Positions 8,036-16,925 of a stretch of 58,066 bases of DNA are shown piece after piece. The DNA is from Deltaproteobacteria bacterium. Lineage in GTDB: Bacteria > Myxococcota_A > Polyangia > Polyangiales > Sandaracinaceae. The stretch lies in the NCBI GenBank assembly GCA_017303575.1, contig JAFLCL010000023.1, forward strand, positions 1 to 58,066. The letters run 5' to 3'. How positions within the stretch are numbered: the first letter of the stretch is position 1; the number at the start of each line of letters is the position of its first letter. The notes beneath the pieces are model-generated. The model worked only from the letters and a program-made list of their open reading frames with translations, was not told the origin of the DNA and searched no databases. A program made the position numbers and the translations under genes.

Positions 8036-9364
8036 ATGCAGACCATCGCCGATCTCTGGGCCCTCGCCGAAGACCGTGTCCGCAAGGGCGACGTGCCTGG
8101 CGCGCTCCACGCGTATGCCGCCGTCGTCCAGCTCCAGCCCACGAACCTCGACGCGCGCCAGCGCGTGGGCGACGTGCTGCTCGCGATGGGCCACGCGCAG
8201 TCCGCCGCTGTCGTGTGGACGGCGCTCGCCAAGCTCGCGGCCAACGGTGGCTATCCGCTGCGCGCGCTCGTGGCGCTGAAGCTCCTCTCGGCGCTCGAGC
8301 CTCAGCTCGCGGCGCTCATGGGATCGCTGGGAGAGCTCTACTCGGTGGAGAGCGCGCGCCTGGGCAAGGGCGTGCGCCTCGCGCCCGGCGATCCCGCGCA
8401 GGCCTTGCCGCCGACGCTCGATCTCTCGCGCCCGCCGCCGGTCGAGCAGCTCGTGCAAGGCGCCGAGAAGGTCGCCTCGGATCTCACGGGCGCGCAGTAC
8501 TCCGAGCGCCTGCCGCCGATCCCGGTGTTCAGCGAGCTCACGTCTTCCGCGTTCGCGGCGATGCTCCCCGCGCTCAAGTTGGTGCGCACGCCCGCGGGCA
8601 ACACGGTGATCGCGGAGGGAGAACCCGGCACGTCGTTCTTCGTGCTCGCGTCGGGCGAGGTGCGTGTCACCAAGAAGCGCGTGGGGCCCGACGGTGGCGA
8701 TGTCGTCGAGCTCGCGAAGCTGCACGAGGGCGCGATCTTCGGCGAGATGGCACTCGTGTCGGCCGCACCGCGCAGCGCGACCGTCACGGCGCTGCGCGAC
8801 TCGGATCTGCTCGAGTTCGATCGCGAGGCGCTCGGCTCTCTCTCGCGCGAGGTCGCGCCGCTCGCGGCCGCGCTCGACAAGTTCACGCGCGAGCGTCTGC
8901 TCAACAACCTGCTCGCGACCTCACCGCTCTTCTCGCCTCTCGATCGCAAGCAGCGCCTCGATCTGGTGCGTCGCTTCACGGCGCACGACGTCGCGCCTGG
9001 CACGCTGATCATCCGAGAGAACGAGCCCGGCCGCGGTCTCTTCATCCTCCTGGCCGGCGAGGTGGACGTCTCGAAGGTCGACGGCGACAGCAAGGTGCTG
9101 CTCGCGTCGCTCAAGCCAGGCGACGTGTTCGGCGAGATCTCGCTCCTCGACGAGAGCCCCGCGACGGCGACCGTCACCGCCGCGCGTACGAGCACCGTGC
9201 TCTTCCTCGAGAAGTCCATCTTCACCCGCCTCGTGCAGGCGTTCCCCTCGATCCGTGAGTACGTCAGTCAGCTCGGCGAAGACCGCCTCATGGACACGCG
9301 CCTCTTGCTCGAGGCCGGCGTCGACGAGGTCGAGCTCGGCGACGACGACCTCGTCCTCGTCTGA
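8036..9364 (+). CDS. TPR and double cyclic-nucleotide-binding domain protein
   Basis: 442 residues. The N-terminus (about 1-100) is TPR-like, with AYAAVVQLQPTNLDARQRVG followed by further helical repeats. Two cyclic-nucleotide-binding beta-barrels follow (about 165-285 and 295-415). The first has a complete phosphate-binding cassette, FGEMALVSAAPRSATVTA. The second reads FGEISLLDESPATATVTA, where the Arg that contacts the cyclic phosphate is replaced by Ala, so it may not bind nucleotide or may bind something else. There is no output domain such as HTH or kinase and no membrane segment. It is probably an adaptor that responds to cAMP or cGMP. The mRNA is probably leaderless. Confidence 0.8.
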   Translation: MQTIADLWALAEDRVRKGDVPGALHAYAAVVQLQPTNLDARQRVGDVLLAMGHAQSAAVVWTALAKLAANGGYPLRALVALKLLSALEPQLAALMGSLGELYSVESARLGKGVRLAPGDPAQALPPTLDLSRPPPVEQLVQGAEKVASDLTGAQYSERLPPIPVFSELTSSAFAAMLPALKLVRTPAGNTVIAEGEPGTSFFVLASGEVRVTKKRVGPDGGDVVELAKLHEGAIFGEMALVSAAPRSATVTALRDSDLLEFDREALGSLSREVAPLAAALDKFTRERLLNNLLATSPLFSPLDRKQRLDLVRRFTAHDVAPGTLIIRENEPGRGLFILLAGEVDVSKVDGDSKVLLASLKPGDVFGEISLLDESPATATVTAARTSTVLFLEKSIFTRLVQAFPSIREYVSQLGEDRLMDTRLLLEAGVDEVELGDDDLVLV

Positions 9365-9371
9365 TCGAGCT

Positions 9372-9983
9372 TCACTCTTCCGAGATGCCCGGGTGCACGC
9401 GGAAGTCGACGCCATCGCTCACGAAGAAGAGGCCGAAGCTCACGCCGAGCGCGACGGCGGCGAGGATGCTCGTCGCGATGGGCACATCGACCGAGCCCAT
9501 GCTGACGGCGTCGTCGAGGAAGTCGTACGCGCTCACGCCCAGCGTGATCAGGCTCGCTGCGAGCACGATCCAGCCGATGCCTCGGGTGAGGGCGTTGTCG
9601 ACGTAGTGGAGCTCGATCGTCGTGGGCTCGGTCAGACGGATCGGCTCGCTCCACCAACGCGCGCCGATCGCGTCGCCGACGCCGAGACGCAGCCCGCCTT
9701 CGGCGAGCCAGCGCGCGCACGGGGCCTCGCAGACGTCTTCGATCTGCCCGCGTCGTCGCTCACGCACGAACATGTGCCGAGACTCGTCCGCCTCCAGCAC
9801 CACCGCCACGTGACCCGGTCCGGGTGACGGCGGGAGCTCCGTTCGTGATCGTGCGCGCGGAACATCGCGAAACGGGCTCGCGAGATCACGCGCCTGCGCT
9901 TCGATGCTCCGCGGGGCGCTCGCACCGATCACGAGGATCACCGCGATGGCCCAGCCAGCGAGACGCATCGTCCAGCGGCTCAT
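9372..9983 (-). CDS. membrane protein of unknown function
   Basis: 203 residues from ATG 9983. An N-terminal signal or anchor helix (MRLAGWAIAVILVIGASAP) is followed by a periplasmic-type segment of about 100 residues with two Cys (DVCEAPCARW), and then two adjacent transmembrane helices (GIGWIVLAASLITLGVSAY and IATSILAAVALGVSFGLFFV). Not recognised as any named family. The start overlaps the stop of the upstream gene as ATGA (9983-9980), so translation is coupled to that gene and the two products probably work together. It is convergent with the TPR/CNB gene, 7 bp apart. Confidence 0.6.
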   Translation of the reverse strand: MSRWTMRLAGWAIAVILVIGASAPRSIEAQARDLASPFRDVPRARSRTELPPSPGPGHVAVVLEADESRHMFVRERRRGQIEDVCEAPCARWLAEGGLRLGVGDAIGARWWSEPIRLTEPTTIELHYVDNALTRGIGWIVLAASLITLGVSAYDFLDDAVSMGSVDVPIATSILAAVALGVSFGLFFVSDGVDFRVHPGISEE

Positions 9984-10492
9984 GCGCGCCCCGCGCGGCC
10001 GGTCGTGCGCAAGGACGCCCGCACGCCCTCGAGCGTTCGACACATCGCATCGACCGCCGGCGTGACGCTCGGATCCTCGCGATGCGTCACACACCATTCG
10101 AGGGCGGGCGCGAGATTGCCGAACGTCCTCTTCGGACACGAGCTCCGGCTCATCATGTCGAGACCGGCGACGATCGCGCGCACGGTCGCGCCCTGGAACC
10201 CACCGAGCTCGATGAGCGTGGCCTGCGCCCGGATCGCGGCGCCGAACTCACTCGTCACACCCGCCGCGGCCTTGCGCGCGTCCTCGTCCATCGAGAGCCC
10301 TGCCTCGGGCAGAACCCACGTCAACGTCGCGAAGCCGCGCGGCGCGCGCTTGCTCATCGCGGCGAGCGCAGGCCGCGCGAGCAGCATGTCGGGCTTCGTC
10401 GGTCGACCGAAGAGGATCATCGCCCACACGCCCGAAACGTCGCCGTAGACGGCCGCCGCTCCGCGTTCGAGCTCCGCGAAGTCACTCGCCAT
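9980..10492 (-). CDS. conserved-looking soluble protein, unknown function
   Basis: 170 residues from ATG 10492; longer upstream readings are Arg/Pro-rich and unlikely. No signal peptide or membrane helix. The alternating hydrophobic strands and helices (SGVWAMILFGRP, RGFATLTWVLPEAG, GGFQGATVRAIVAGLDMMS) look like a small alpha/beta domain, possibly STAS-like, but this is a guess. It is translationally coupled to the downstream membrane protein (ATGA). A TATGCT hexamer 8 nt before the ATG suggests a leaderless transcript. Divergent from the DUF4266 gene, with 88 bp between starts. Confidence 0.6.
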   Translation of the reverse strand: MASDFAELERGAAAVYGDVSGVWAMILFGRPTKPDMLLARPALAAMSKRAPRGFATLTWVLPEAGLSMDEDARKAAAGVTSEFGAAIRAQATLIELGGFQGATVRAIVAGLDMMSRSSCPKRTFGNLAPALEWCVTHREDPSVTPAVDAMCRTLEGVRASLRTTGRAGRA

Positions 10493-10500
10493 GCGGCACC

Positions 10501-10506
10501 AGCATA
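10501..10506 (-). promoter_or_regulatory. -10-like TATGCT, 8 nt before a start codon
   Basis: On the minus strand TATGCT is followed by 8 nt and the ATG at 10492, with no Shine-Dalgarno sequence. Predicted leaderless start. The context GGCTATGCT is repeated before the MopE-like gene (51547-51554). Confidence 0.5.
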
Positions 10507-10580
10507 GCCGCTCGGGCCGCCCTGCGACGCGGCATCGTCGAGGTTGGCGCCACGGAAGCGGCGGGGCATGCTCGCGCGCC

Positions 10581-10805
10581 ATGCGACCCCGAGCCCTTCG
10601 CTTCGTCGTCTCTCTCGCGCTGCTCGCTGCCGGCGGATGCGCCATCGTCCCGCGCTACCAGCGCGAGGCCTTCGCGAACCCTGCGATGGACTCGCAGGCG
10701 ACCGCGCTCGAGGACCGATCCCTCGGGAAGCTGCGCGGGTCGCGCGAGGTCGCCGCGGGAGGCGATGGTCGCGCGGCGGGGGGCGGCTGTGCGTGCTCGA
10801 ATTGA
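10581..10805 (+). CDS. DUF4266 lipoprotein
   Basis: 74 residues. ATG 10581 gives a short signal peptide with lipobox (LALLAAGGC, Cys 20). The mature part carries VPRYQREAFANPAMD and ends in a Gly-rich tail GGGCACSN, the layout of DUF4266 proteins. In other bacteria DUF4266 and DUF3570 genes commonly stand together, often with an ApbE-type flavin transferase, as recalled from genome contexts. No flavin transferase is present here. Its last 41 bp overlap the start of the DUF3570 gene in another frame, so the two are tightly coupled. Confidence 0.75.
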   Translation: MRPRALRFVVSLALLAAGGCAIVPRYQREAFANPAMDSQATALEDRSLGKLRGSREVAAGGDGRAAGGGCACSN

Positions 10806-12003
10806 TCGGCGGCACGTCGCATCGGCCCTCACGCTGATCGCGCTGCTGAGCGCGCCCGCGCTCCTGCTCTCACAGGATCACATGCGTGATCCGACCGACC
10901 TCTCGGGGTGGGAGGTCGAGCAGATGGCGTTCCGCTTCGCGATCTTCCAGCAGGAAGGTCAGGGCCTGCAGTCGCAGGCCGAGATCGATCGCGCGATGGG
11001 CGCGCCGATCCAGCGCGGCAGCGAGCACGCGTGGATCTTCCAGCCCATCGTGTCGGCGCTCATCCGACAGGATCGCGACACCACCCACTCCCTCACGCTG
11101 CCCATCGACATCGTGACAGCGGCCTCGCCCGACGCTCTCAACCCCGACGTGCAGACCAACGCGTCCCGCGAGAACGAAGCAGCGGGCCTCGATCTCGTCA
11201 CCACGGTGCGCGACGACGATCAGTTCAGCTACCAGCTCCACATCGGCTTCCACTTCGAGGAGTACTGGGGATCGGGGATGATCGGCGGCGCGATCATCCA
11301 CCGCTTCGCCGACGACAACGCCACGCTGCGCCTCGGCATCGAGACCATCTTCGACTCGTTCGATCCCATCCAGCCCGATGGTGTCGACCCCGGCCCGGTG
11401 GTGAACCGTCTCGGCGTGGCGGCTACGGCCTCGATCTCGCAGCTGCTCTCGCCCACGACGATCGCGAGCGCGAGCTACACGTTCACCGCGCAGTTCGGTC
11501 ACCTCGAGACCACCTACAACTCGGTGCCCGTGGAGGGCGGCGGTCGTCTCGCGGACCGCTACCCGCGCAACCGAGGACGGCACACGCTCACCGGCGAGAT
11601 CCGCCAGGCGATCCCCGAGACCGACACCTACTTCGCGCTCTCGTATCGCCTGTACGCCGACACGTTCGACGCGATCGCGCACTCCGCGATGCTGACGGGG
11701 ACGCAGTACCTCGGTGACGTGTGGGTCCGCGCGCACTACCGCTTCCACCATCAGGACGCGCCGTCGTTCTGGATGGCGAGCGCTCCGTCGGCGGACGTGC
11801 CGGAGTGGTCACTGCGCACGGCGGACTCGGACCTCGAGACCCTCGACGCGCACGAAGGCGGGCTGAACGTGCGCTGGTTCTTCGAGCGTCGCGGCGCGCT
11901 CACGGCGCTCTCGAGCTACGTGCAGCTGGGCTACGTGGGCTACGTGCGCAGCAACTCGCTCGTCATGCACGTGGGCTCGTTCGACTTCGGCTTCGGCTTC
12001 TGA
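10765..12003 (+). CDS. DUF3570 family outer-membrane-type protein
   Basis: 412 residues. A signal peptide (ALTLIALLSAPALLLSQD) is followed by alternating strands with aromatic ends through to a C-terminal FDFGFGF, consistent with an outer-membrane beta-barrel. The family assignment rests on its position directly after a DUF4266 gene, the length, and segments such as GRHTLTGEIRQAIPETDTYF and YRLYADTFDAIAHS. The start is uncertain: ATG 10765 overlaps the preceding gene by 41 bp; an in-frame GTG lies at 10789. The function of the family is not established. Confidence 0.7.
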   Translation: MVARRGAAVRARIDRRHVASALTLIALLSAPALLLSQDHMRDPTDLSGWEVEQMAFRFAIFQQEGQGLQSQAEIDRAMGAPIQRGSEHAWIFQPIVSALIRQDRDTTHSLTLPIDIVTAASPDALNPDVQTNASRENEAAGLDLVTTVRDDDQFSYQLHIGFHFEEYWGSGMIGGAIIHRFADDNATLRLGIETIFDSFDPIQPDGVDPGPVVNRLGVAATASISQLLSPTTIASASYTFTAQFGHLETTYNSVPVEGGGRLADRYPRNRGRHTLTGEIRQAIPETDTYFALSYRLYADTFDAIAHSAMLTGTQYLGDVWVRAHYRFHHQDAPSFWMASAPSADVPEWSLRTADSDLETLDAHEGGLNVRWFFERRGALTALSSYVQLGYVGYVRSNSLVMHVGSFDFGFGF

Positions 12004-12030
12004 TCGCGGCCTCGGATCGGGGCCGCGTGC

Positions 12031-12036
12031 TAGATC
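12031..12036 (+). promoter_or_regulatory. possible extended -10 (TGCTAGATC) before icmF
   Basis: TGC-TAGATC lies 8 nt before the ATG at 12045 with no Shine-Dalgarno sequence. The hexamer ends in C instead of T, so it is weaker than the other candidates. If used, icmF would be leaderless and independent of the DUF3570 gene that ends at 12003. Confidence 0.35.
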
Positions 12037-12044
12037 GCCGGCCC

Positions 12045-15000
12045 ATGCAGGAGCCCGCGCCGTACAAGCCCAAGAACCCCGTCCGCATCGTGAGCGCGGC
12101 TGCGCTCTTCGACGGTCACGACGCAGCGATCAACGTGATGCGTCGCATCCTCCAGGCGACGGGCGCGGAGATCATCCACCTCGGCCACAACCGATCGGTC
12201 GAAGAGGTCGCGCTCGCCGCGGTGCAGGAAGACGCGCAGGGCATCGCGCTGACGAGCTACCAGGGCGGTCACGTCGAGTACTTCACGTACCTGCGTGAGC
12301 GCCTGGACGCGCTCGGCGCCAAGCACACGCGCATCGTGGGCGGTGGCGGCGGCGTGATCGTGCCCAAGGAGATCGAGACGCTGCACGCGCGCGGCATCGA
12401 TCGGATCTTCTCGCCGGAGGACGGCCGGAACCTCGGCCTCCAGGGCATGATCAACCTCGTGGTCGAGCGCTGCGACTTCGCGCTCACCGAGCCGCTCACG
12501 AACGTGAGCGACGACATGGCGCTCGCGCGCACGCTGACGCGCGTGGAGAACGGCGCGCTCGACGTCGCCTCGCTTGCGGCGCCGAAGAAGAACGCGCCCG
12601 TCATCGGCCTGACGGGCACGGGCGGCGCGGGCAAGAGCTCGCTCACCGACGAGCTCGTGCGCCGCTTCGTCCACGACTTTCCCGGCAAGCGCGTCGGCGT
12701 GCTCTGCATCGACCCGACGAAGAAGAAGACCGGCGGCGCGCTCCTGGGCGATCGCATCCGCATGAACAGTCTCGGCCACGGTCGTGTGTTCATGCGCTCG
12801 CTCGCGACGCGCGGATCGGGCTCCGAGGTCAGCGCGTCCGCGAAGAACGTGCTCGCCGCGATGCAGTCGCACGGCTTCGATCTCATCCTCGTCGAGACGG
12901 CGGGCATCGGTCAGGGCGACAGTGAGATCGTCGACATCTCGGACAGCTCGCTCTACGTGATGACCGCGGAGTACGGGGCGCCGAGCCAGCTCGAGAAGAT
13001 CGAGATGCTCGATCACGCGGACTTCGTCGCGATCAACAAGTTCACGCGCCGCGGCTCGCTCGATGCCCTGCGCGACGTGCGCCGACAGATCGTGCGCAAC
13101 AAGAAGCTCTTCACCATCAAGCCCGAGCAGCTGATGGTGTTCGGCACGAGCGCGGCGCACTTCGCGGACTCGGGCGTGGACGCGCTCTACGCGCACCTCG
13201 TCGCGCACGTGAGCGAGAAGCACGACCTCGGCTGGAAGAGCCGCTACGCCGTCAGCGACAAGCGCACGACCGACACCAGCAAGGAGATCGTGCCGCCCGG
13301 TCGCGAGCGCTACCTCAGCGAGATCGCGGAGAGCGTGCGAGAGCACCATCGGTGGGCCCGCGAGCAGGCCGACGTCGCCGCCGAGGTCGAGGCGATCGAG
13401 AAGGCGATCACCATTCTCGGGGGACCGACGACGCGCTTCGAAGCGTTCGGCGCGAGCATCACGGGCTCGGCGGCGGTGCAAGATCTCGCGAAGGAGCACG
13501 ACGCACGTCTGTCGCGGCTCGAGCCTGCGCACGCGACGATGCTCCGCGGCTGGGACGCGTGGGCCGCGCGCTACGCGGCGCCCAAGTACGAGTACGAGGT
13601 CCGCGGCAAGAAGGTCTCGGTCGACGCGCAGCGCACCACGCTCTCGGAGCTGACGGTGCCCAAGGTCGCGCTGCCGCGCTTCCTCGGCGCAGGCGATCGA
13701 CTCTTCTGGCGCCTCACCGAGAACGTGCCGGGCGAGTTCCCCTACACCTCGGGCACCTTCCCCTTCAAGCGCACGGGCGAAGATCCCACGCGCATGTTCG
13801 CGGGCGAGGGACCGAGCGAGCGCACGAACCAGCGCTTCCATCTGCTCGCCGCGGGACAGCCCGCGGCGCGCCTCTCGACGGCGTTCGACTCCATCACGCT
13901 CTATGGCGAGGACCCCGACGAGCGCCCCGACATCTTCGGCAAGATCGGCGAGAGCGGCGTGTCGATCTCCACCGTCGAAGAGGCCGAGCAGCTCTACGCG
14001 GGCTTCGATCTCTGTCATCCCGCCACCAGCGTCTCGATGACGATCAACGGGCCCGCGCCCACCGTGCTCGCGTTCTACGTGAACACGGCGATCCGCCAGC
14101 AGGCGCGCCGCTTCCTGCGGGAGAAGGCGCGCCTGGCGATCACCAAGGAGCAAGAGCTCCAGCCCGATCGCCTGCGCAACGCGAGCTGGGCCGAGGTGAA
14201 GGCGCTGCTCACCGAGGCGGAGCTCGCGGACATCCGTGCGCGCACGCTCACGCAGGTCCGCGGCACCGTACAGGCCGACATCCTCAAGGAAGATCAGGGC
14301 CAGAACACCTGCATCTTCTCGACCGAGTTCGCGCTGCGCGCGATGGGCGACGTCCAGCAGCTCTTCATCGACGAGGACGTCCGCAACTTCTACTCGGTGT
14401 CGATCAGCGGCTATCACATCGCCGAAGCGGGCGCGAACCCGATCCATCAGCTCGCGTACACGCTCGCGAACGGCTTCACGTACGTCGAGTACTACCGCTC
14501 GCGCGGCATGGACGTGAACGCGTTCGCGCCCAACCTCTCGTTCTTCTTCTCGAACGGGATGGACCCCGAGTACACGGTGATCGGCCGCGTCTCGCGGCGG
14601 ATCTGGGCGCTCGCGATGAAGCGCCTCTATGGCGCCGACGCCCGCTCCCAGATGTTGAAGTACCACATCCAGACGAGCGGCCGATCGCTGCACGCGATGG
14701 AGATCCAGTTCAACGACATCCGGACCACGCTGCAGGCGCTGCTCGCGACGTACGACAACGCGCAGAGCCTCCACACGAACGCGTACGACGAAGCGATCAC
14801 GACGCCCACCGAAGAGAGCGTGCGTCGCGCGCTCGCGATCCAGCAGATCATCAACAAGGAGTTCGGCATGGTGTTCAACGAGAACGCCACGCAAGGGAGC
14901 TTCTTGGTCGAGCAGCTCACGGACCTCGTGGAGGAGGCCGTGCTCGCCGAGTTCGATCGACTGACCGAGCGCGGCGGCGTGCTCGGCGCGATGGAGCGGC

Positions 15001-15365
15001 AGTACCAGCGCGGTCAGATCCAAGACGACTCGATGAAGTACGAGCACCTCAAGCACTCGGGCGCGCTCCCGATCGTGGGCGTGAACACGTTCCTCGCGAA
15101 GAACGCCGGCGAGGCGTCGACACCGCGCGAGATCGAGATCCGCCGCGCGAGCTACGAGGAGAAGAACGACTGCATCCGCCGACTGCGCACGTTCCACGCG
15201 GCGCACGCGACGGAGGCGCCCGGTGCGTTGAAGCGCCTGCAGGAGGTGGCGCTGTCGGGCGAGAACCTCTTCGCCGAGCTCGTGCGCGCGACCGAGGTGT
15301 GCTCACTCGGGCAGATCACGCGCGCGCTCTACGAGGTGGGCGGGCAGTATCGGAGAAATCTCTGA
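12045..15365 (+). CDS. icmF: fused isobutyryl-CoA mutase IcmF
   Basis: 1106 residues in the IcmF order: B12-binding domain (about 10-150, D23-G-H25 motif with the cobalt-ligand His), a MeaI-type G-protein chaperone (about 185-420, Walker A GTGGAGKSS), then the acyl-CoA mutase TIM barrel (about 550-1100). The two residues that separate isobutyryl-CoA mutase from methylmalonyl-CoA mutase (Tyr and Arg in the latter) are Phe and Gln here by motif alignment: F572 in SGTFPFKR and Q753 in DQGQNTCIF. It would interconvert isobutyryl-CoA and n-butyryl-CoA using adenosylcobalamin, in valine or fatty-acid metabolism. ATG 12045 gives the usual family N-terminus. A hairpin follows at 15400. Confidence 0.95.
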   Translation: MQEPAPYKPKNPVRIVSAAALFDGHDAAINVMRRILQATGAEIIHLGHNRSVEEVALAAVQEDAQGIALTSYQGGHVEYFTYLRERLDALGAKHTRIVGGGGGVIVPKEIETLHARGIDRIFSPEDGRNLGLQGMINLVVERCDFALTEPLTNVSDDMALARTLTRVENGALDVASLAAPKKNAPVIGLTGTGGAGKSSLTDELVRRFVHDFPGKRVGVLCIDPTKKKTGGALLGDRIRMNSLGHGRVFMRSLATRGSGSEVSASAKNVLAAMQSHGFDLILVETAGIGQGDSEIVDISDSSLYVMTAEYGAPSQLEKIEMLDHADFVAINKFTRRGSLDALRDVRRQIVRNKKLFTIKPEQLMVFGTSAAHFADSGVDALYAHLVAHVSEKHDLGWKSRYAVSDKRTTDTSKEIVPPGRERYLSEIAESVREHHRWAREQADVAAEVEAIEKAITILGGPTTRFEAFGASITGSAAVQDLAKEHDARLSRLEPAHATMLRGWDAWAARYAAPKYEYEVRGKKVSVDAQRTTLSELTVPKVALPRFLGAGDRLFWRLTENVPGEFPYTSGTFPFKRTGEDPTRMFAGEGPSERTNQRFHLLAAGQPAARLSTAFDSITLYGEDPDERPDIFGKIGESGVSISTVEEAEQLYAGFDLCHPATSVSMTINGPAPTVLAFYVNTAIRQQARRFLREKARLAITKEQELQPDRLRNASWAEVKALLTEAELADIRARTLTQVRGTVQADILKEDQGQNTCIFSTEFALRAMGDVQQLFIDEDVRNFYSVSISGYHIAEAGANPIHQLAYTLANGFTYVEYYRSRGMDVNAFAPNLSFFFSNGMDPEYTVIGRVSRRIWALAMKRLYGADARSQMLKYHIQTSGRSLHAMEIQFNDIRTTLQALLATYDNAQSLHTNAYDEAITTPTEESVRRALAIQQIINKEFGMVFNENATQGSFLVEQLTDLVEEAVLAEFDRLTERGGVLGAMERQYQRGQIQDDSMKYEHLKHSGALPIVGVNTFLAKNAGEASTPREIEIRRASYEEKNDCIRRLRTFHAAHATEAPGALKRLQEVALSGENLFAELVRATEVCSLGQITRALYEVGGQYRRNL

Positions 15366-15399
15366 GGCTGACTCCACGGCCTCGCTGACTCACTCCCTA

Positions 15400-15421
15400 C
15401 CCCTCCCGCTGGCGGGAGGGG
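15400..15421 (+). terminator. strong hairpin after icmF
   Basis: Perfect 10-bp stem CCCCTCCCGC / GCGGGAGGGG with a 2-nt centre, 34 bp after the icmF stop and 22 bp before the next start. No T-run follows, so it is either a weak intrinsic terminator or an mRNA-stabilising hairpin. Confidence 0.5.
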
Positions 15422-15443
15422 GGCCCGTGCGACCGGTGTCCTC

Positions 15444-16925
15444 ATGTCTTCTCCTCTCTCGAAGATCGCTTCGCTCGGGCGTCCATTCTGGATGCTCTGC
15501 ACGATGGAGATGTGGGAGCGGCTCGCGTACTACGGGCTACGCGTCGTCGTCGGCGTCTACATCGCGCAGGCCGACGTGCCGGGGGGCCTTCACTGGACCC
15601 AAGCGGACCGCGCGCAGATCTTCTTCTGGTGGTCGATCTTCCAGTCGGTCTTGCCCACGTTCACTGGCGGCATCGCAGATCGTTATGGCTACAAGCGAAC
15701 GATCTTCGTCTCCATCACGCTGAAGCTCGCGGGCTACCTCGTGATGGGCAGTCAGCGTGAGTACTGGCCGTTCTTTCTCGGCGCGATGCTGCTCGCCACG
15801 GGCACTGCGCTCTTCAAGCCAGGCATCCAAGGCTCGCTCGCGCACAACCTGAAGAAAGAAGACTCGAGCCTCGGCTGGGGCATCTTCTATTGGCTCGTGA
15901 ACGTGGGCGCGATGATTGGCCCGCCCTTCGCGGGCTGGCTCCGCGGCGAGAACAGCTGGCCTCAGGTCTTCTACGGCTGCGCGGCGATCGTGTCGCTCAA
16001 CTACGGGATGCTGTTCACGTACCGCGAGCCCGAGAGCGGCTACGACACCTCGAAGAGCTTCGGGTCGGTGATGGCCGACACGTTCTCGAACTTCTTCGAG
16101 CCGCGCCTCCTCGCGTTCCTCGCGATCATGACGGGCTTCTGGCTGATGATGTACCAGCTCTGGGATTTCCATCCGTTCTTCATCACGGACTGGGTCGACT
16201 CGCGCAGCGTCGCAGACACGCTGTCGATCCCCGACTCCTGGATCGAGCCCGGCAGCACGCGCGGGAGGCAGATCGGTCAGGAGCACATCCTCAACCTCAA
16301 CGCCGCGCTCATCGTGCTGCTCGTCGTGCCGATCTCGTGGGCCGTGCAGAAGCTTCGGACGCTCGAGGCGATGCTCGGCGGCATGGTGATGGCCACGATC
16401 GGCATCCTGGTGTCGGGCCTCACGACGAGCGGATGGATCCTGCTCCTGGGTGTCCTCGCCTTCAGCCTCGGCGAGATGCTGACGGGGCCGAAGAAGAGCG
16501 AGTACCTCGGCGCGATCGCGCCGCCTGGCAAGAAGGGCCTGTACCTCGGCTACGTGAACATCCCCGTCGGCGTGGGTCAGGCGATCGGCGCGCAGCTCAC
16601 CGCGTGGCTCTATGGGAACTGGGGCGAGAAGGCGATGCTCGCGCAGCGCTACCTCGCGGAGCATCCGGATCTGCTCGGTCGTGACGTCTCGTGGGACGGC
16701 GACGTCTCGACGCTCGAGGCGGCGACGGGCGTGTCGCGCGAGACCGCGATGACGACGCTCTGCGATCGCGCGCACCTCGACGCGCAGGCCGCGACAGACC
16801 TCTTGTGGACGACGTACTCGCCGTGGGTGGTGTGGCTCCCCATCGCGGCGATCGGCCTCGTGTCGGTCGTCGCGCTCGTGATGTTCAACCGCGCGGCCAA
16901 GCGCTGGTCGGACATGAACCCGTGA
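15444..16925 (+). CDS. POT/PTR-family proton-coupled oligopeptide transporter
   Basis: 493-residue inner-membrane protein with about 12-14 hydrophobic helices. The POT signature for proton coupling, ExxERxxYYG, is visible in EMWERLAYYGLR on helix 1, followed by GGIADRYGYKRTIFV (MFS loop 2-3 motif) and FKPGIQGSLAHNL. It should import di- and tripeptides with protons. Longer loops near residues 245-280 and 390-455 are less typical. The TGA stop overlaps the GTG start of the deaminase gene (GTGA), so the two are coupled. Substrate not determinable. Confidence 0.9.
   Translation: MSSPLSKIASLGRPFWMLCTMEMWERLAYYGLRVVVGVYIAQADVPGGLHWTQADRAQIFFWWSIFQSVLPTFTGGIADRYGYKRTIFVSITLKLAGYLVMGSQREYWPFFLGAMLLATGTALFKPGIQGSLAHNLKKEDSSLGWGIFYWLVNVGAMIGPPFAGWLRGENSWPQVFYGCAAIVSLNYGMLFTYREPESGYDTSKSFGSVMADTFSNFFEPRLLAFLAIMTGFWLMMYQLWDFHPFFITDWVDSRSVADTLSIPDSWIEPGSTRGRQIGQEHILNLNAALIVLLVVPISWAVQKLRTLEAMLGGMVMATIGILVSGLTTSGWILLLGVLAFSLGEMLTGPKKSEYLGAIAPPGKKGLYLGYVNIPVGVGQAIGAQLTAWLYGNWGEKAMLAQRYLAEHPDLLGRDVSWDGDVSTLEAATGVSRETAMTTLCDRAHLDAQAATDLLWTTYSPWVVWLPIAAIGLVSVVALVMFNRAAKRWSDMNP

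Noticed and set aside
12030..15206. Long open frame of over 1000 codons antisense to icmF
   Set aside because: Composed of His/Arg/Glu/Leu strings typical of the complement of a high-GC gene; the plus-strand frame has every IcmF motif.
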